Positions 1-9,479 of a stretch of DNA of 64,000 bases are shown piece after piece; the first letter of the stretch is position 1, and the number at the start of each line of letters is the position of its first letter. This stretch comes from Carboxylicivirga mesophila. Lineage in GTDB: Bacteria; Bacteroidota; Bacteroidia; Bacteroidales; Marinilabiliaceae. The stretch lies in contig NZ_JAGUCN010000017.1 in the NCBI RefSeq assembly GCF_018271975.1, positions 80,434 to 144,433 of the forward strand, written 5' to 3'. Under the pieces are notes generated by a model. That model ran no database searches. It saw only the letters and a list, made by a program, of their open reading frames with translations, and was not told where the DNA came from. The translations under genes were made by a program, and so were the position numbers.

Positions 1-513
1 CTCATACCCATATTTGTCCTTGAAAATACGCTGAGTAATGGGATTTCTGCACGAAAAATCAGTTGTACTCTGATAACTAACAGGATACACAGGCATAACA
101 TAGTGAGGCTCATCCCAAAAGAAACCATCGGCATCACATGTTCTGGCCAAATCTGCTAAAATATTCCAAAAATATTCACGAAATGCAGGTGAACTGGGCG
201 AAGCTGCTGCTAAGGGCTCCCCGGTTAAAGCAGACCATTGTCGATCATGCACATGACATTCCTGTAAAAACACAGATGGTGGTTCACCACCAAAAAACTT
301 ACCAATTCCCCATGTGTTTAAATAAACTTTTAATCCAATTTTCTTAGCCTCATCAACAATTAAAGGAATTGTTGGCTTCCAAAAAAACAAATCGAACTCA
401 GTCAATGCAAGAAGGACAGCTGTACAGTTATGCGCCTTCATCTCCTGAAAATCCTTTCTGGCATGTTCGGGATAGGAAATGCCGTAATAGCTTACTCCGG
501 TTTCTGTTACCAT
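1..513 (-). CDS. Partial TIM-barrel protein, glycoside-hydrolase-like (3' end outside window)
   Basis: An open frame of 171 codons runs from an ATG at 513 to the left edge with no stop, so the C-terminus is missing. The N-terminus is MVTETGVSYYGISYPEHARK, with no signal peptide, so the product is probably cytoplasmic. The segment alternates beta-strand-like and helical stretches (TAVLLALTEFD, KIGLKVYLNTWG), as in the first half of a TIM barrel. It contains DADGFFWDEPHY around residues 123-134, whose acidic residues sit where retaining glycosidases of this fold carry catalytic acids. It starts 10 nt after the stop of the SIS gene at 524, so the two are very likely one operon. I cannot assign a family; a glycosidase or sugar-binding barrel is inferred from fold cues only. 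Confidence 0.6.
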   Translation of the reverse strand, partial: MVTETGVSYYGISYPEHARKDFQEMKAHNCTAVLLALTEFDLFFWKPTIPLIVDEAKKIGLKVYLNTWGIGKFFGGEPPSVFLQECHVHDRQWSALTGEPLAAASPSSPAFREYFWNILADLARTCDADGFFWDEPHYVMPVYPVSYQSTTDFSCRNPITQRIFKDKYGYE

Positions 514-523
514 TGCTTTAGAA

Positions 524-1282
524 TTAAAGAAATTTCACTCTTGAGTTGTAACGCTCACGCATGGCTTTATTCTTTTCATCGCCACCAGGAATATTGGCAC
601 TCGACCAAACAGGCGGTTCAATCCCTCGTGCCACGCAGGTTTTAACACACTCCATCTCTAATCGATGAGCAATATAAAAATCAATAGTACTAGAAATCCC
701 TGTTATAGGTTGCTCAAAGCCTTCTACTTGAATAACAGTATCGCCAAAAGGCACATAGTTTTCGATGTAAATATCAACCACATCAGAAAGGTGATTTCCG
801 CTTTTATGTCGGATTGGAAAGTCCTTTGGTATGTTATTATCCCAATCTTTGGAGGAAACACCAATAACTGTAGCACCTCTTCTTTTTGCCTCCATGGCAC
901 AATCTATTGTTGGCGGATTGAATCCATAACTATGAAATACAATAACTAAATCATTTTCTTTTACGCCATAATAATCAACCGTTCCATCACCAATGCCATG
1001 CATTCTTTCGTGATTTAGATACATATAAGCTGGTGTTACCGGATGAATCGCGAAATCAATCATTGGACAAATATTGGCCAGTCCTCCAGCTCTCCAAAAT
1101 AATTCCTGCATCACTAATGCCGTGTGTCCTCCACCTCCATAAATATAAATCAGGCGATCATTTTCAATGGCATCTGCCATGGCCGATGCGGCCTTTTGCA
1201 AAGGTTCTTTCTGTTCCTTCTCAAATTTATTTGCCAGCGAGTTAAACGTCTCCAGCAATCTCAAATCAGTTTGTGCTTCCAT
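524..1282 (-). CDS. SIS-domain protein (UPF0309-like sugar isomerase domain)
   Basis: This is a 252-residue single-domain protein. The SIS fold shows in the phosphosugar-binding loop YIYGGGGHTALVMQELFWRAGG (about 47-68; the glycines follow a beta strand) and in NDLVIVFHSYG followed by ATVIGVSS (second and third strands). The layout resembles the UPF0309 family of proteins that bind amino-sugar phosphates. SIS proteins act as ketose/aldose isomerases or as phosphosugar sensors in the cytoplasm; which of these applies is not visible. It is transcribed divergently from the AraC regulator at 1373, which is its likely controller, and leads into the TIM-barrel gene at 513. The start is an ATG at 1282. 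Confidence 0.75.
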   Translation of the reverse strand: MEAQTDLRLLETFNSLANKFEKEQKEPLQKAASAMADAIENDRLIYIYGGGGHTALVMQELFWRAGGLANICPMIDFAIHPVTPAYMYLNHERMHGIGDGTVDYYGVKENDLVIVFHSYGFNPPTIDCAMEAKRRGATVIGVSSKDWDNNIPKDFPIRHKSGNHLSDVVDIYIENYVPFGDTVIQVEGFEQPITGISSTIDFYIAHRLEMECVKTCVARGIEPPVWSSANIPGGDEKNKAMRERYNSRVKFL

Positions 1283-1372
1283 TTTTTATAATTTTTTGAA
1301 TTTGATTACGGTAAATTTATAGTTACTTTGATTAAATGTTATTCTATAAAATACCATAGCACAAAATCAAAC

Positions 1373-2263
1373 ATGGTAACACTTGATATAAAATCAACCA
1401 ACGACAGGAAAATTATAAATTTTCGTGAACTTGGTTTTAAGAACGTTTTAGTTTTAGGCCATTATAACTACAAGAGTGCAAAAGAAAATTTAGAAACACA
1501 CTCACATCCTGGCATCATAGAAATATGCTTTTTTGAAAAAGGCTCCCAAAACTATATGATCAATCATCAAAACTATCTGCTTAAAGGTGGTGATCTATTA
1601 GTTACCTACCCTGACGAGCCCCATGGGACCAGCAGTTACCCTGAAGAAAAAGGCAGTTTATACTGGATGCTCATCAATAAGCCTGGTAAAAATGACAGAT
1701 TACTCAATTTATCGCCCAAGAATTCTCAAATATTAATCAACCGCTTACTTAGTTTAAAATCAAGGCATTTTAAAGCCATTCCTGGCATTAAGAATATATT
1801 AACCAATATCTTTCAAGCCTATAATAAAATTAATGATCCATTAAGACTGGTGGAAATAAACAGTTACATACTTACCTTTTTAATCAATGTCATTCATTCG
1901 GGTGAAGATGACGGCATTAAGCAAATGTCAGGAGAAATTGAGTTCATATGCAATCATATTAAGAGCCATATCGAAGATGATTTTGACCTTGAAACACTTG
2001 CTTCAATGATACACCTTTCTGTGTCGCGATTTAAACACCGGTTTAAAGAGGAAACAGGTATTCCACCGAAAGAATTCGTGCTACGCCAGAAAATTGAAAA
2101 AGCAAAGCAAATATTATTGGCTGATTCTGCCCCGGTCAATGAAACGGCCTACTCACTTGGCTTTACATCCTCGTCCTACTTTGCAACCGTTTTTAAGCGA
2201 TTTACCAGGCTAAAACCAAGTGAATTTATAATAAAAAACACATCACACGCCAACACTTTTTAA
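1373..2263 (+). CDS. AraC-family transcriptional regulator
   Basis: The N-terminal half (about 1-150) is a cupin-type effector domain, with THSHPGIIEICFFEKG and later LLVTYPDEPHG as its beta-strand signatures. The C-terminal ~100 residues form the double helix-turn-helix of AraC/XylS proteins: DFDLETLASMIHLSVSRFKH as the first HTH, and NETAYSLGFTSSSYFATVFK with the family-typical GF...SSYF..VFK as the second. I place the start at the ATG at 1373 (MVTLDIKST, 296 aa). An in-frame TTG lies upstream at 1328, but the domain begins after 1373. It diverges from the SIS gene and ends one base before the convergent stop of the phosphoesterase gene, leaving no room for a separate terminator. It probably activates the 1-1282 operon in response to a sugar. 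Confidence 0.88.
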   Translation: MVTLDIKSTNDRKIINFRELGFKNVLVLGHYNYKSAKENLETHSHPGIIEICFFEKGSQNYMINHQNYLLKGGDLLVTYPDEPHGTSSYPEEKGSLYWMLINKPGKNDRLLNLSPKNSQILINRLLSLKSRHFKAIPGIKNILTNIFQAYNKINDPLRLVEINSYILTFLINVIHSGEDDGIKQMSGEIEFICNHIKSHIEDDFDLETLASMIHLSVSRFKHRFKEETGIPPKEFVLRQKIEKAKQILLADSAPVNETAYSLGFTSSSYFATVFKRFTRLKPSEFIIKNTSHANTF

Positions 2264-2264
2264 T

Positions 2265-4634
2265 TCAATTAATATGAAACCGATACACGCTGCCGCCAAA
2301 ATCAGATAATATAAAACCCTTATTGCAAGGTGCAACCGGCGAAAGAATCGGCGCTCCTATATTTATCTTTTGAATAACCGTTCCATTATGGGGCTGAATC
2401 CGGTATAAATAGCCGTCTGAAGCTCCAAAGTAAATTTCCTCGTTAATAAGTTCCGGAGCCGACTCGACTGTAGCACTTGATAGTGAAGAATACGGTGCTG
2501 TATAAAACAATGCCTCGCTGCACTTAACTTTCCAAACCTCCTGACCGTTCTTCATATCGAATGCCACTAATCCATCCTTTGATGTACCAACTATTATGAG
2601 TCCTTTATAGATTATTGGTTTTGTGGCCACCTGTAAATCATACGGCGTTTCAATGTATTGGTATAGGTTTCCGGTATATAAGTTAAATAAACCAATACCT
2701 TTTTCAGATGCGACAAAAAGTGTATCATTCTGGCAGGTGGCAGAACTGCTTCTAAATCGAAAGCCTAATTCGCTCATTTGCCATAAGACTTCTCCAGCTG
2801 CAGCATGGTGCACAAATAAACCTTTCCAGTTGGAACCTGTAACAAGCACATCCTTAACTACCGACATTGTTGCCGTATTTCCTTCTCCACCAGACCATGC
2901 ATTGTTCTCCCAGATTATGTCTCCTGATTCCACATCTATGGCTTTCAGGTAGTTGCCAAAACCCGTATAGTATATACCATCCTTAACTACACTGCCTGAC
3001 ACAAAGGCACCTAACCCTCTTTGACCTAACTGTTTTTCCCATACCAACTGACCATCAGATGCATCCAATGCATAAGCTGTTCCAAAATGGTCGGTGCAAA
3101 GTATCATACCCTTTGAATAACAAATACTGTTTTTAACAGAACCGTGGCTTTTAAAACTCCACAATTTCTTTCCAGAGTTCGCATCCAAGGCATGAACACC
3201 ACTCTTTTCCATCCCAAAGTCATCGATGGTAGTAACATACACTTTATTATCCACCATTAATGGCCTGGCCATCCAGGTATTGGACTGTAGGTTGGATAAC
3301 CATTTAATGGATAATCCCTGATTAGTGTGAGCAGTTACCACATCTGTTCCAATACATGTAGTATCATCAAAAGTAGCTGCCACATACAATGAGTGCTCCT
3401 TACCTAAACGAATGCTATCCGAGACAACAGCGCTCCAATTCCAGTCGGTATTTTGCTGAAAGCTAATTGTTGAACGATTACCCTGGCTATCCGTAATTAC
3501 GCCTTCAACCGAACGCACGTGAGCTTTTGAACAATAGGAATTTACAGATACATTACGAGATAAACCTTCAGAAGCTAATAATGCATTTGACATGACAACC
3601 GAAAATTGCTGATTAACAAAGGTATACCTCGGTGTTACATTTATATCTCCAACATGATTAATATCGTAAACCAGAAAATTTGATGGAGAGTGATCAATTC
3701 CGCCTTTATCGGGCGTAGATGCACAAACGCTCACCGGCCCGGCCTCTCCATGTTTTTTCATAAAGTTTATATGCCAGTGCCCATATATCCAGGCTTTCAG
3801 GTGATGCTCGCTTAAATTTATTCTTTGCTTATTTTTACCTTTTAAGATGAACTCATTTCCAAAGGTAAGCAGGTCGTGATTAAATACCACCAGGTTTTTA
3901 TCAGGAGCCGCCTGCGCCAAATCATTTTTCATCCACTCAAATATCTGATGTGCAGTATATGAAGGCTTCGCATCTCCGCCTGCCATAGGCGTAACAATAA
4001 AATGAGTATTGCCAGCATCGAAGGAATAATAAGGGGGCCCAAACAGATTTTCGAATAATTGCTCACCATAATCGCCTTTTACAAGGTCATGATTGCCAAC
4101 ACAATAATAAACAGGCACTCCCATGCTATCCGAGTTAACGTTTTCAGCATGAAAGTTTAACCCATCTTCGTAACAAACATCACCGGTATGCACAATGAAA
4201 CCCACATCGTAATTGGCAGCATACGCCTTTACGTCCGTTATCCATTCGCTATATTTCCCTGTTTCAGTATCTGCCAATTGAATAAACCTGGCGTTATGCA
4301 GAGTTCTCTTATAAGGTTGTAAGGTAAAATCATAGGTCCTTTTCTCCTCTGCTACCAGGATATAATGTGTTCCCACAACCTTGTAGCCCGATGGCACAGT
4401 GATATAAATAAATCTGGATATTTTAGCACCTGGTAAAGTATAGTAACCATCTGCATCGGATTTAACTACATGTAAGCCATCCGATACGCAAACGCCCTCA
4501 AGACCTGTGTGCATTTTATCGATGTGTGCATCCTCACTAATATCCAAAAGCACACGCCCGGTATAGGAAGCCTCTGACGTTATGGCAGACAACACCAATA
4601 CGACCAGCACAAATAGTTTCTTAACAAATAGCAT
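2265..4634 (-). CDS. Exported metallophosphoesterase fused to a PQQ-type beta-propeller
   Basis: The product is 789 aa from the ATG at 4634, which opens a clean signal peptide (MLFVKKLFVLVVLVLSAITS). An ATG at 4691 would add 19 residues. After a carboxypeptidase-regulatory-like beta domain (about 25-105) comes a calcineurin-type phosphoesterase. Its metal motifs are visible: D at 122, GD at 151-152, GNHD at 180-183, NHD at 252-254 and GHWH at 285-288. From about residue 430 to the end are repeats of the form ALDANSGKKLWSF, ALDASDGQLVWEK and AIDVESGDIIWEN, the blades of a PQQ/BamB-like propeller. The enzyme part would hydrolyse a phosphate ester in the periplasm or at the surface. The propeller may bind a partner; no PQQ cofactor role is implied. 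It is last in the minus-strand series from the ROK gene. Substrate unknown. Confidence 0.82.
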   Translation of the reverse strand: MLFVKKLFVLVVLVLSAITSEASYTGRVLLDISEDAHIDKMHTGLEGVCVSDGLHVVKSDADGYYTLPGAKISRFIYITVPSGYKVVGTHYILVAEEKRTYDFTLQPYKRTLHNARFIQLADTETGKYSEWITDVKAYAANYDVGFIVHTGDVCYEDGLNFHAENVNSDSMGVPVYYCVGNHDLVKGDYGEQLFENLFGPPYYSFDAGNTHFIVTPMAGGDAKPSYTAHQIFEWMKNDLAQAAPDKNLVVFNHDLLTFGNEFILKGKNKQRINLSEHHLKAWIYGHWHINFMKKHGEAGPVSVCASTPDKGGIDHSPSNFLVYDINHVGDINVTPRYTFVNQQFSVVMSNALLASEGLSRNVSVNSYCSKAHVRSVEGVITDSQGNRSTISFQQNTDWNWSAVVSDSIRLGKEHSLYVAATFDDTTCIGTDVVTAHTNQGLSIKWLSNLQSNTWMARPLMVDNKVYVTTIDDFGMEKSGVHALDANSGKKLWSFKSHGSVKNSICYSKGMILCTDHFGTAYALDASDGQLVWEKQLGQRGLGAFVSGSVVKDGIYYTGFGNYLKAIDVESGDIIWENNAWSGGEGNTATMSVVKDVLVTGSNWKGLFVHHAAAGEVLWQMSELGFRFRSSSATCQNDTLFVASEKGIGLFNLYTGNLYQYIETPYDLQVATKPIIYKGLIIVGTSKDGLVAFDMKNGQEVWKVKCSEALFYTAPYSSLSSATVESAPELINEEIYFGASDGYLYRIQPHNGTVIQKINIGAPILSPVAPCNKGFILSDFGGSVYRFHIN

Positions 4635-4810
4635 CTTAAGCACCAATAGTATTCTTTTCACATCGCTAATATGTATAGGGGTAATATTCATATATGTGGC
4701 GTTTTTGATTATCGTTTATATCTAATGCACTGAATTAATTATTTATATACTGTCAAAACTACTACTCTTCATAATTGATTAAGGCATGCATCAGTACTAA
4801 CTTTAATCAA

Positions 4811-4847
4811 CATGCAGGAATCCATATTGAGTACGAATTCCTGCATG
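4811..4847 (-). terminator. Strong hairpin downstream of the GH5 gene
   Basis: An 11-bp perfect stem (CATGCAGGAAT at 4811-4821 with ATTCCTGCATG at 4837-4847) lies about 60 nt past the GH5 stop, in the 270-nt gap before the phosphoesterase gene. There is no clear T-run on the minus side, so it may stabilise the 3' end of the mRNA rather than end transcription. The rest of the gap shows nothing else. Confidence 0.5.
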
Positions 4848-4906
4848 ATTAAAATTAACAAGACTTGCCTATAGCAGACATTCCTGTTGTGATTTCCAAG
4901 TTATGC

Positions 4907-6526
4907 TTAATGCATTTCGTCTTCTTGATTGGCAGTAATTACAAACTGCACCTCGCGAACCTGCTCAAGACCTTGAGGTTTAATTACCAGATATCCTCCT
5001 TTTCCCGTGGCATTCTTAACAAACTTAAAATCATCAGAGGCAGGCAAAATCTTCACCGTATTGGCAGATACATTATTAAACACAGGTACATAGATGCGCG
5101 TAGGTGCTTTAACCTCTGCTTTCTCGTGCCATTTACATGAGAATGAATTCGCTTCTATATTATATTCATAGGATAATAGTGTACCAGCAATTTCAGAAGG
5201 GAAAGGACGAATCACCCCATATTTAAAGTAAGAATACCGATCAGTCCCCTTATGATAAGCCCAGTAGGTGTTATTAAATAAAAACTTTTCAAACAGATGT
5301 AAGTTACGATGTGCCAGCTCTGTTCTTCCGGGCGTTTCATGCCCTAATGCTCCCCACTCACCTATCAGAACAGGCACATTCATACGCTGTCCACTCTCAT
5401 TAATACGTCCAAAAATTAATTCGAGACGTTCATCACTTGAATCCGACAAGTTATCAGTATCGACCAAGAGGTCGTATCCATGCGCTGCATATACCACATT
5501 TTTGTCAACTTCTCCGTTTGACAACTTAAAGGGTTCAAGAGCTGTATAAACCCCGCTATTACAAAAGTAGCTATGGTTAAAAAACAGCATTTTATCGAGC
5601 GTAACCTCACGAACCGCATCAGCAACTTTTTGATAAAAGCTTTGAAGGGCTCCTTTTTCAAAGGTACTATTTAGCTCATACACTGCATCCATAACTTTTG
5701 CGAAGCTTTCCTTATCATTAACCATTTGCAGGGCTTCATACCGGTTGCCGGTATTTTCCCACATTTTTGCAACATCCATCGCTGTTACTTCTTTATTTGT
5801 TTTTTCAGAAACTACTTTTGCGTAGGCACTAAATAAAACAGGCATAAACATCTTAGCATCTGTACCTGCGAATGGCTCATTCATAATATCGAAGCCTATC
5901 ACTGTCTGATTATCTGCATATCGACTGGCCAAATGTTGCACTGCATTTGCATAATAATCTTGTACCCCCATGCCTCCATCTACTGGTTTATTGGCCCAAA
6001 AATTATCCCATGATTTCTGTACCGCAGGACTTATCAGGTAAGAATCACTCCAAACTGCACCTGTGATATGTTCTTGGCCTTCATCTAATGTAGCCCACTC
6101 AGGAGCACCGTCACTAAATTTAACACTGAATAAATCCTGATGCATATCCAGAAAGACAAACAGATTGTTATCCTTTGCCCATTCAATCTGCTCATCTATT
6201 TTTTTCAGGTAAGCCTCATCATACACTCCAGGTTGTGGTTCCAGCCCGTCCCATATAACACCCAAACGAATCACATTGAAGCCCCACTTCCTAAAGTTTC
6301 TGAACTCTTCAACTCCCTCAGGTCCGATATAACCTTTCTCTGGCTCTTTATTGACAAGATTAACACCATTCAAAAGTACTTGTCTTCCATGCTCATCAAC
6401 AAATATCCTACCTTCAATGCGCAGGCTTGTTGCATTAACATCAATGGCGTTGTCCTTTTCTGTTTTCTGACAAGCGCCTATAATGAATCCGAGAGCAATA
6501 AAAATTAATAGATAAATTCGTTCCAT
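4907..6526 (-). CDS. GH5 lipoprotein, endoglycoceramidase-like
   Basis: I start at the ATG at 6526, which gives a lipoprotein signal (MERIYLLIFIALGFIIGACQ, Cys19); the frame opens further upstream at 6574 but that prefix is not signal-like. The product is 539 aa. The GH5 barrel shows LNGVNLVNKEP, NVIRLGVIWDGLEP, FVFLDMHQDLFS, then IGFDIMNEPFAGTD (acid/base Glu217) and PVLIGEWGALGHE (nucleophile Glu390). The HQD after the fourth strand and the NEP spacing resemble endoglycoceramidases and related GH5 beta-glycosidases. A C-terminal beta domain follows, as in that group. Such enzymes cut the glycan from ceramide or act on related glycolipids; the actual substrate is inferred. It lies downstream of the fucU cluster and is probably surface-anchored. 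Confidence 0.8.
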   Translation of the reverse strand: MERIYLLIFIALGFIIGACQKTEKDNAIDVNATSLRIEGRIFVDEHGRQVLLNGVNLVNKEPEKGYIGPEGVEEFRNFRKWGFNVIRLGVIWDGLEPQPGVYDEAYLKKIDEQIEWAKDNNLFVFLDMHQDLFSVKFSDGAPEWATLDEGQEHITGAVWSDSYLISPAVQKSWDNFWANKPVDGGMGVQDYYANAVQHLASRYADNQTVIGFDIMNEPFAGTDAKMFMPVLFSAYAKVVSEKTNKEVTAMDVAKMWENTGNRYEALQMVNDKESFAKVMDAVYELNSTFEKGALQSFYQKVADAVREVTLDKMLFFNHSYFCNSGVYTALEPFKLSNGEVDKNVVYAAHGYDLLVDTDNLSDSSDERLELIFGRINESGQRMNVPVLIGEWGALGHETPGRTELAHRNLHLFEKFLFNNTYWAYHKGTDRYSYFKYGVIRPFPSEIAGTLLSYEYNIEANSFSCKWHEKAEVKAPTRIYVPVFNNVSANTVKILPASDDFKFVKNATGKGGYLVIKPQGLEQVREVQFVITANQEDEMH

Positions 6527-6685
6527 AACTATTTGTATTACGTTTATTATTGATTCAACAATCGGCACAAACATAACCTTTAAGAGTACACTTAGCTGAT
6601 TTTAGGGATATTTACAACCATTGTGGGATAAATGTGCTATACCTGATAACAATCAATAAAGGACTCAAAGATGCTCTGCCTGTGG

Positions 6686-7711
6686 TTAGCTGACAATCAC
6701 TCCATTCTCATCCCACAGGTCTTTCCAATCATTGGCTCCCTCCCATAAAAACACTTGCCCCTTCACCAGGCGCGAACCACATTCACATGTATTTATTGAG
6801 GCATATTCATCATCAGTAAGTGGATTATCAAATGAAGCCTTAAGGTTGTTATAAAACTTATCCTTATTAGTCGAAAATGGTATAGTAATGTGTCCGTTTT
6901 TAATGGCCCATTTGATACAAATAACGGCCGGATGTACTCCGTGTTTTTCAGCAACGGCTTTTATTTGGGGCATTTCAATATCGATCGAATCTCCTTCTGC
7001 TTTATCCCTCAAAGGACGATTTGGTGAGCCAATAGGCATATAACCGATGGGTTGTATTCCCTTCTTCAAACAGTACTCAAAAAGTTCTCTCTGTTGAAAG
7101 CATGGATGAATCTCCATTTCATTTACGGCAGGCAATATCTTCATTAATGGAAGTACTTTCTCAAATTTAGCCACAGTCATATTGGAAGTTCCAATATTTT
7201 TCACCTTCTGCGTTGCAACAAGACTTTCCATTTGTTTCCAAGTATCTAAGAATTCCTGAACAGAAAAAGGTTTTGAATCTGGATTTCTTGAATCCCCATC
7301 ACAACCTGGGGCATGATAATTGGGAAATGGCCAATGAACCAGATACATATCTAAATAATCAAGCTGAAGATTATCAAGACTTTCCTGACACGCCAGCACC
7401 ACTTCACCATGACGATTATTCCACACTTTTCCAGTTATAAACAGTTCTTCTCGTTTACATATTCCTTCATCAAAAACTTCTTTTAATGCTTTTCCTATCT
7501 CCTTTTCATTACCATAAACCTCAGCACAGTCAATGTGCCTATAGCCTATACTTATTGCCTCTTTTACAGCATTAGCAATTTGTTCACTGGTAAAACGATC
7601 TGAACCGAATGTACCTAATCCTATTACAGGTATTTCATCTCCTGTTTTCAGCCTCTTTACCGGTACACTATTGGTATTTATTGGTGAATAATCCTTCTCT
7701 ATTTCTAACAT
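6686..7711 (-). CDS. Aldo/keto reductase
   Basis: The 341-aa protein has the complete AKR catalytic tetrad: Asp61 and Tyr66 (HIDCAEVYGNE), Lys95 (ITGKVWN) and His126 (YLVHWPFP). The NADPH-binding C-terminal motif IPFSTNKDKF is also present. It has no signal peptide and is cytoplasmic. AKRs of this type reduce sugar or short-chain aldehydes or oxidise aldoses with NAD(P). It lies 26 nt from the AllA-like gene, with the zinc dehydrogenase and fucU further upstream, so a substrate such as L-fucose, a fucose-derived lactone precursor or lactaldehyde is plausible but not shown. The start is the ATG at 7711. Confidence 0.85.
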   Translation of the reverse strand: MLEIEKDYSPINTNSVPVKRLKTGDEIPVIGLGTFGSDRFTSEQIANAVKEAISIGYRHIDCAEVYGNEKEIGKALKEVFDEGICKREELFITGKVWNNRHGEVVLACQESLDNLQLDYLDMYLVHWPFPNYHAPGCDGDSRNPDSKPFSVQEFLDTWKQMESLVATQKVKNIGTSNMTVAKFEKVLPLMKILPAVNEMEIHPCFQQRELFEYCLKKGIQPIGYMPIGSPNRPLRDKAEGDSIDIEMPQIKAVAEKHGVHPAVICIKWAIKNGHITIPFSTNKDKFYNNLKASFDNPLTDDEYASINTCECGSRLVKGQVFLWEGANDWKDLWDENGVIVS

Positions 7712-7737
7712 AGCATTTAAATTCTTGCTTATTTGAT

Positions 7738-8238
7738 TTATAATTCAATCCGCATCCAATCCTTTTCACTTAACTCTTTAACTACACAATCATTTGCATA
7801 TGTCCTTTCAGGCAGGTTAATAAGAATATTAGCCGGTTTATCATTTACTGTAAAAGGACCCCAGTGCCATACATCGGGTCTAAGGGTAACAACAGTACCT
7901 TGAGGAACATAAAAAACTCTTATTCTGTCATAAGGTATTTCATCACCATTTACAGTTGCAGGTCCAACTTGCAGTAAAATATCGTTATCCAGAGGAAGAA
8001 CTGCTTCACAACATGAAGTATGATACTCAAGAATATTTATCACATATTCACGTTTTTCTACACGACAACAAGAATAACTTAAAGGTAACGCTCCATTTAC
8101 ATCAAGTTGAAGTTGATCTCTAAAAAACTCCACCGGTTTTGCACCTAGTCTTTCCCCTGCTGGATTTATCAGGTTAGCATATGTACCAAATGATTTAAAT
8201 GCTTCCTGTGAAAGTGACTCTACTTGAATGGTTTTCAT
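7738..8238 (-). CDS. AllA-fold protein (ureidoglycolate lyase family)
   Basis: The product is 166 aa from the ATG at 8238 (MKTIQVESLSQEAFKSFGTY); an upstream ATG at 8268 is possible. The motif EAFKSFGTY near the start, the cupin-like core (EYHTSCCEAVLPLDND, FYVPQGTVVTLRPDVWHWGPF) and the length match the AllA family. No other allantoin or purine gene is nearby, so ureidoglycolate is an unlikely substrate. The HWG segment after VTLRPDVW is conserved in the family and probably part of the active site. It sits between a zinc dehydrogenase and an AKR in the fucU cluster; a role on a sugar-acid or lactone intermediate is inference. Confidence 0.7.
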   Translation of the reverse strand: MKTIQVESLSQEAFKSFGTYANLINPAGERLGAKPVEFFRDQLQLDVNGALPLSYSCCRVEKREYVINILEYHTSCCEAVLPLDNDILLQVGPATVNGDEIPYDRIRVFYVPQGTVVTLRPDVWHWGPFTVNDKPANILINLPERTYANDCVVKELSEKDWMRIEL

Positions 8239-8300
8239 TGTAATTAATACCTTAATAAACAAATACATTATCAGTAATAGTTTATCAATTAAATGATAAA

Positions 8301-9362
8301 CTACTTTACTTCCTCATCGTATACAACGGCCACTTTTCCACATCGGCCACCATCCATTAATTGATAAGCTTTATCAACATCCTTTAATTCAAATCGATGC
8401 TGTACCAGATTCTCGGGATGCAAATTCCAACGAACCAACAACTCTATTAATTCTTCCATTCTCCATGAATTGGTGACCCATGAACCATGAATTGAAATCT
8501 GATCATGGATAATATCAGGTGATGGATTAAACTCAACAGTACCTCCTTCACCTATCATCACATTTTTTCCCCACTTCCGGGTAGCCCTAATGGCTAACTG
8601 TCTGCCATGAGTATTACCTGAGCAATCAACTGTTTTCTCGAAGCCTTCGCCAGTGTGCGTTTCCGATAAAACCTTTTGCAAGATATCACTACCAGCTACG
8701 TACACCGCATCGGCTAATCCTAACTCTTTTGCTATATCGCAACGTTCCTGAACAGTATCGACACCTACCACTTTATTAGCTCCTAAGGCTTTAGCCAGCA
8801 TCAATGCCGCCAGACCAACAGGACCAAGTCCTACCACCAGCACTGCATCTTTACCTGAAATACCTATTTTTTCAAGACCTTCATATACAGTACCAAATCC
8901 GCAAGCAACCTGAGCTCCATCTACGTAACTTAATTCATCCGGCAAGAAAACACAGTCCTTTTCCTCTGCCAGAATATATTCAGCCATACCACCATCGCGT
9001 TGCCACCCATAGGCAGCCCGTTGCGAACTGGTACATGAAATCATATAACCCCGCCGGCAATCGTTACACACACCGCACCCTGAAATATGGTAAAGAATCA
9101 CTCTATCGCCCTCTTTAAACCGTTTCATTCCTTCACCACATTTCACAATCTGACCACAGGGTTCATGTCCGGCAATTTTATTTTGATAGGCTTCAGGCCC
9201 TTTACCAAGATGCTCGCGGTAAATAGCTCTTATATCACTGCCACAGATTGTTGACGCCTTGGTTTTTACCAAAACCTGCCCGGGACCAGGCGTAGGCACG
9301 GGCACTTGCTTCATTTCAACACTGCTATTACCAGGCAGGTAAGCTGCTAACATTGTTTTCAT
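8301..9362 (-). CDS. Zinc-dependent medium-chain sugar/alcohol dehydrogenase
   Basis: This is a 353-aa protein of the threonine/sorbitol dehydrogenase branch of the MDR superfamily. The catalytic zinc ligands are visible at Cys40 and His66-Glu67 (AGHEPCG). The structural zinc site is complete at Cys96, Cys99, Cys102 and Cys110. The Rossmann motif is [12 protein letters not shown]. It would oxidise a secondary alcohol of a sugar or polyol with NAD(P) in the cytoplasm. It follows fucU by 117 nt and precedes the AllA-like and AKR genes, which together resemble a short oxidative sugar cluster. L-fucose or a fucose derivative is the contextual candidate substrate. The start is the ATG at 9362; the 117-nt gap upstream shows nothing. 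Confidence 0.85.
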   Translation of the reverse strand: MKTMLAAYLPGNSSVEMKQVPVPTPGPGQVLVKTKASTICGSDIRAIYREHLGKGPEAYQNKIAGHEPCGQIVKCGEGMKRFKEGDRVILYHISGCGVCNDCRRGYMISCTSSQRAAYGWQRDGGMAEYILAEEKDCVFLPDELSYVDGAQVACGFGTVYEGLEKIGISGKDAVLVVGLGPVGLAALMLAKALGANKVVGVDTVQERCDIAKELGLADAVYVAGSDILQKVLSETHTGEGFEKTVDCSGNTHGRQLAIRATRKWGKNVMIGEGGTVEFNPSPDIIHDQISIHGSWVTNSWRMEELIELLVRWNLHPENLVQHRFELKDVDKAYQLMDGGRCGKVAVVYDEEVK

Positions 9363-9479
9363 ATTTCTATCCTTTAGAAAGTTTGTATTACCAATTCACA
9401 TTAATTGATGCCATGAACTGCTGAATTATCACACACGACCTGATTGGATTGCATTATAGCTCCACATGGCAATTAAGGT

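Noticed and set aside
1328..1372. TTG start extending the AraC protein by 15 residues
   Set aside because: The extra residues are not part of the cupin domain and an ATG at 1373 fits the family start.
6140..6508. Plus-strand open frame of 122 codons
   Set aside because: It lies wholly inside the GH5 gene on the other strand and its translation shows no domain or signal; it is a shadow frame, as are the other plus-strand frames inside minus genes.
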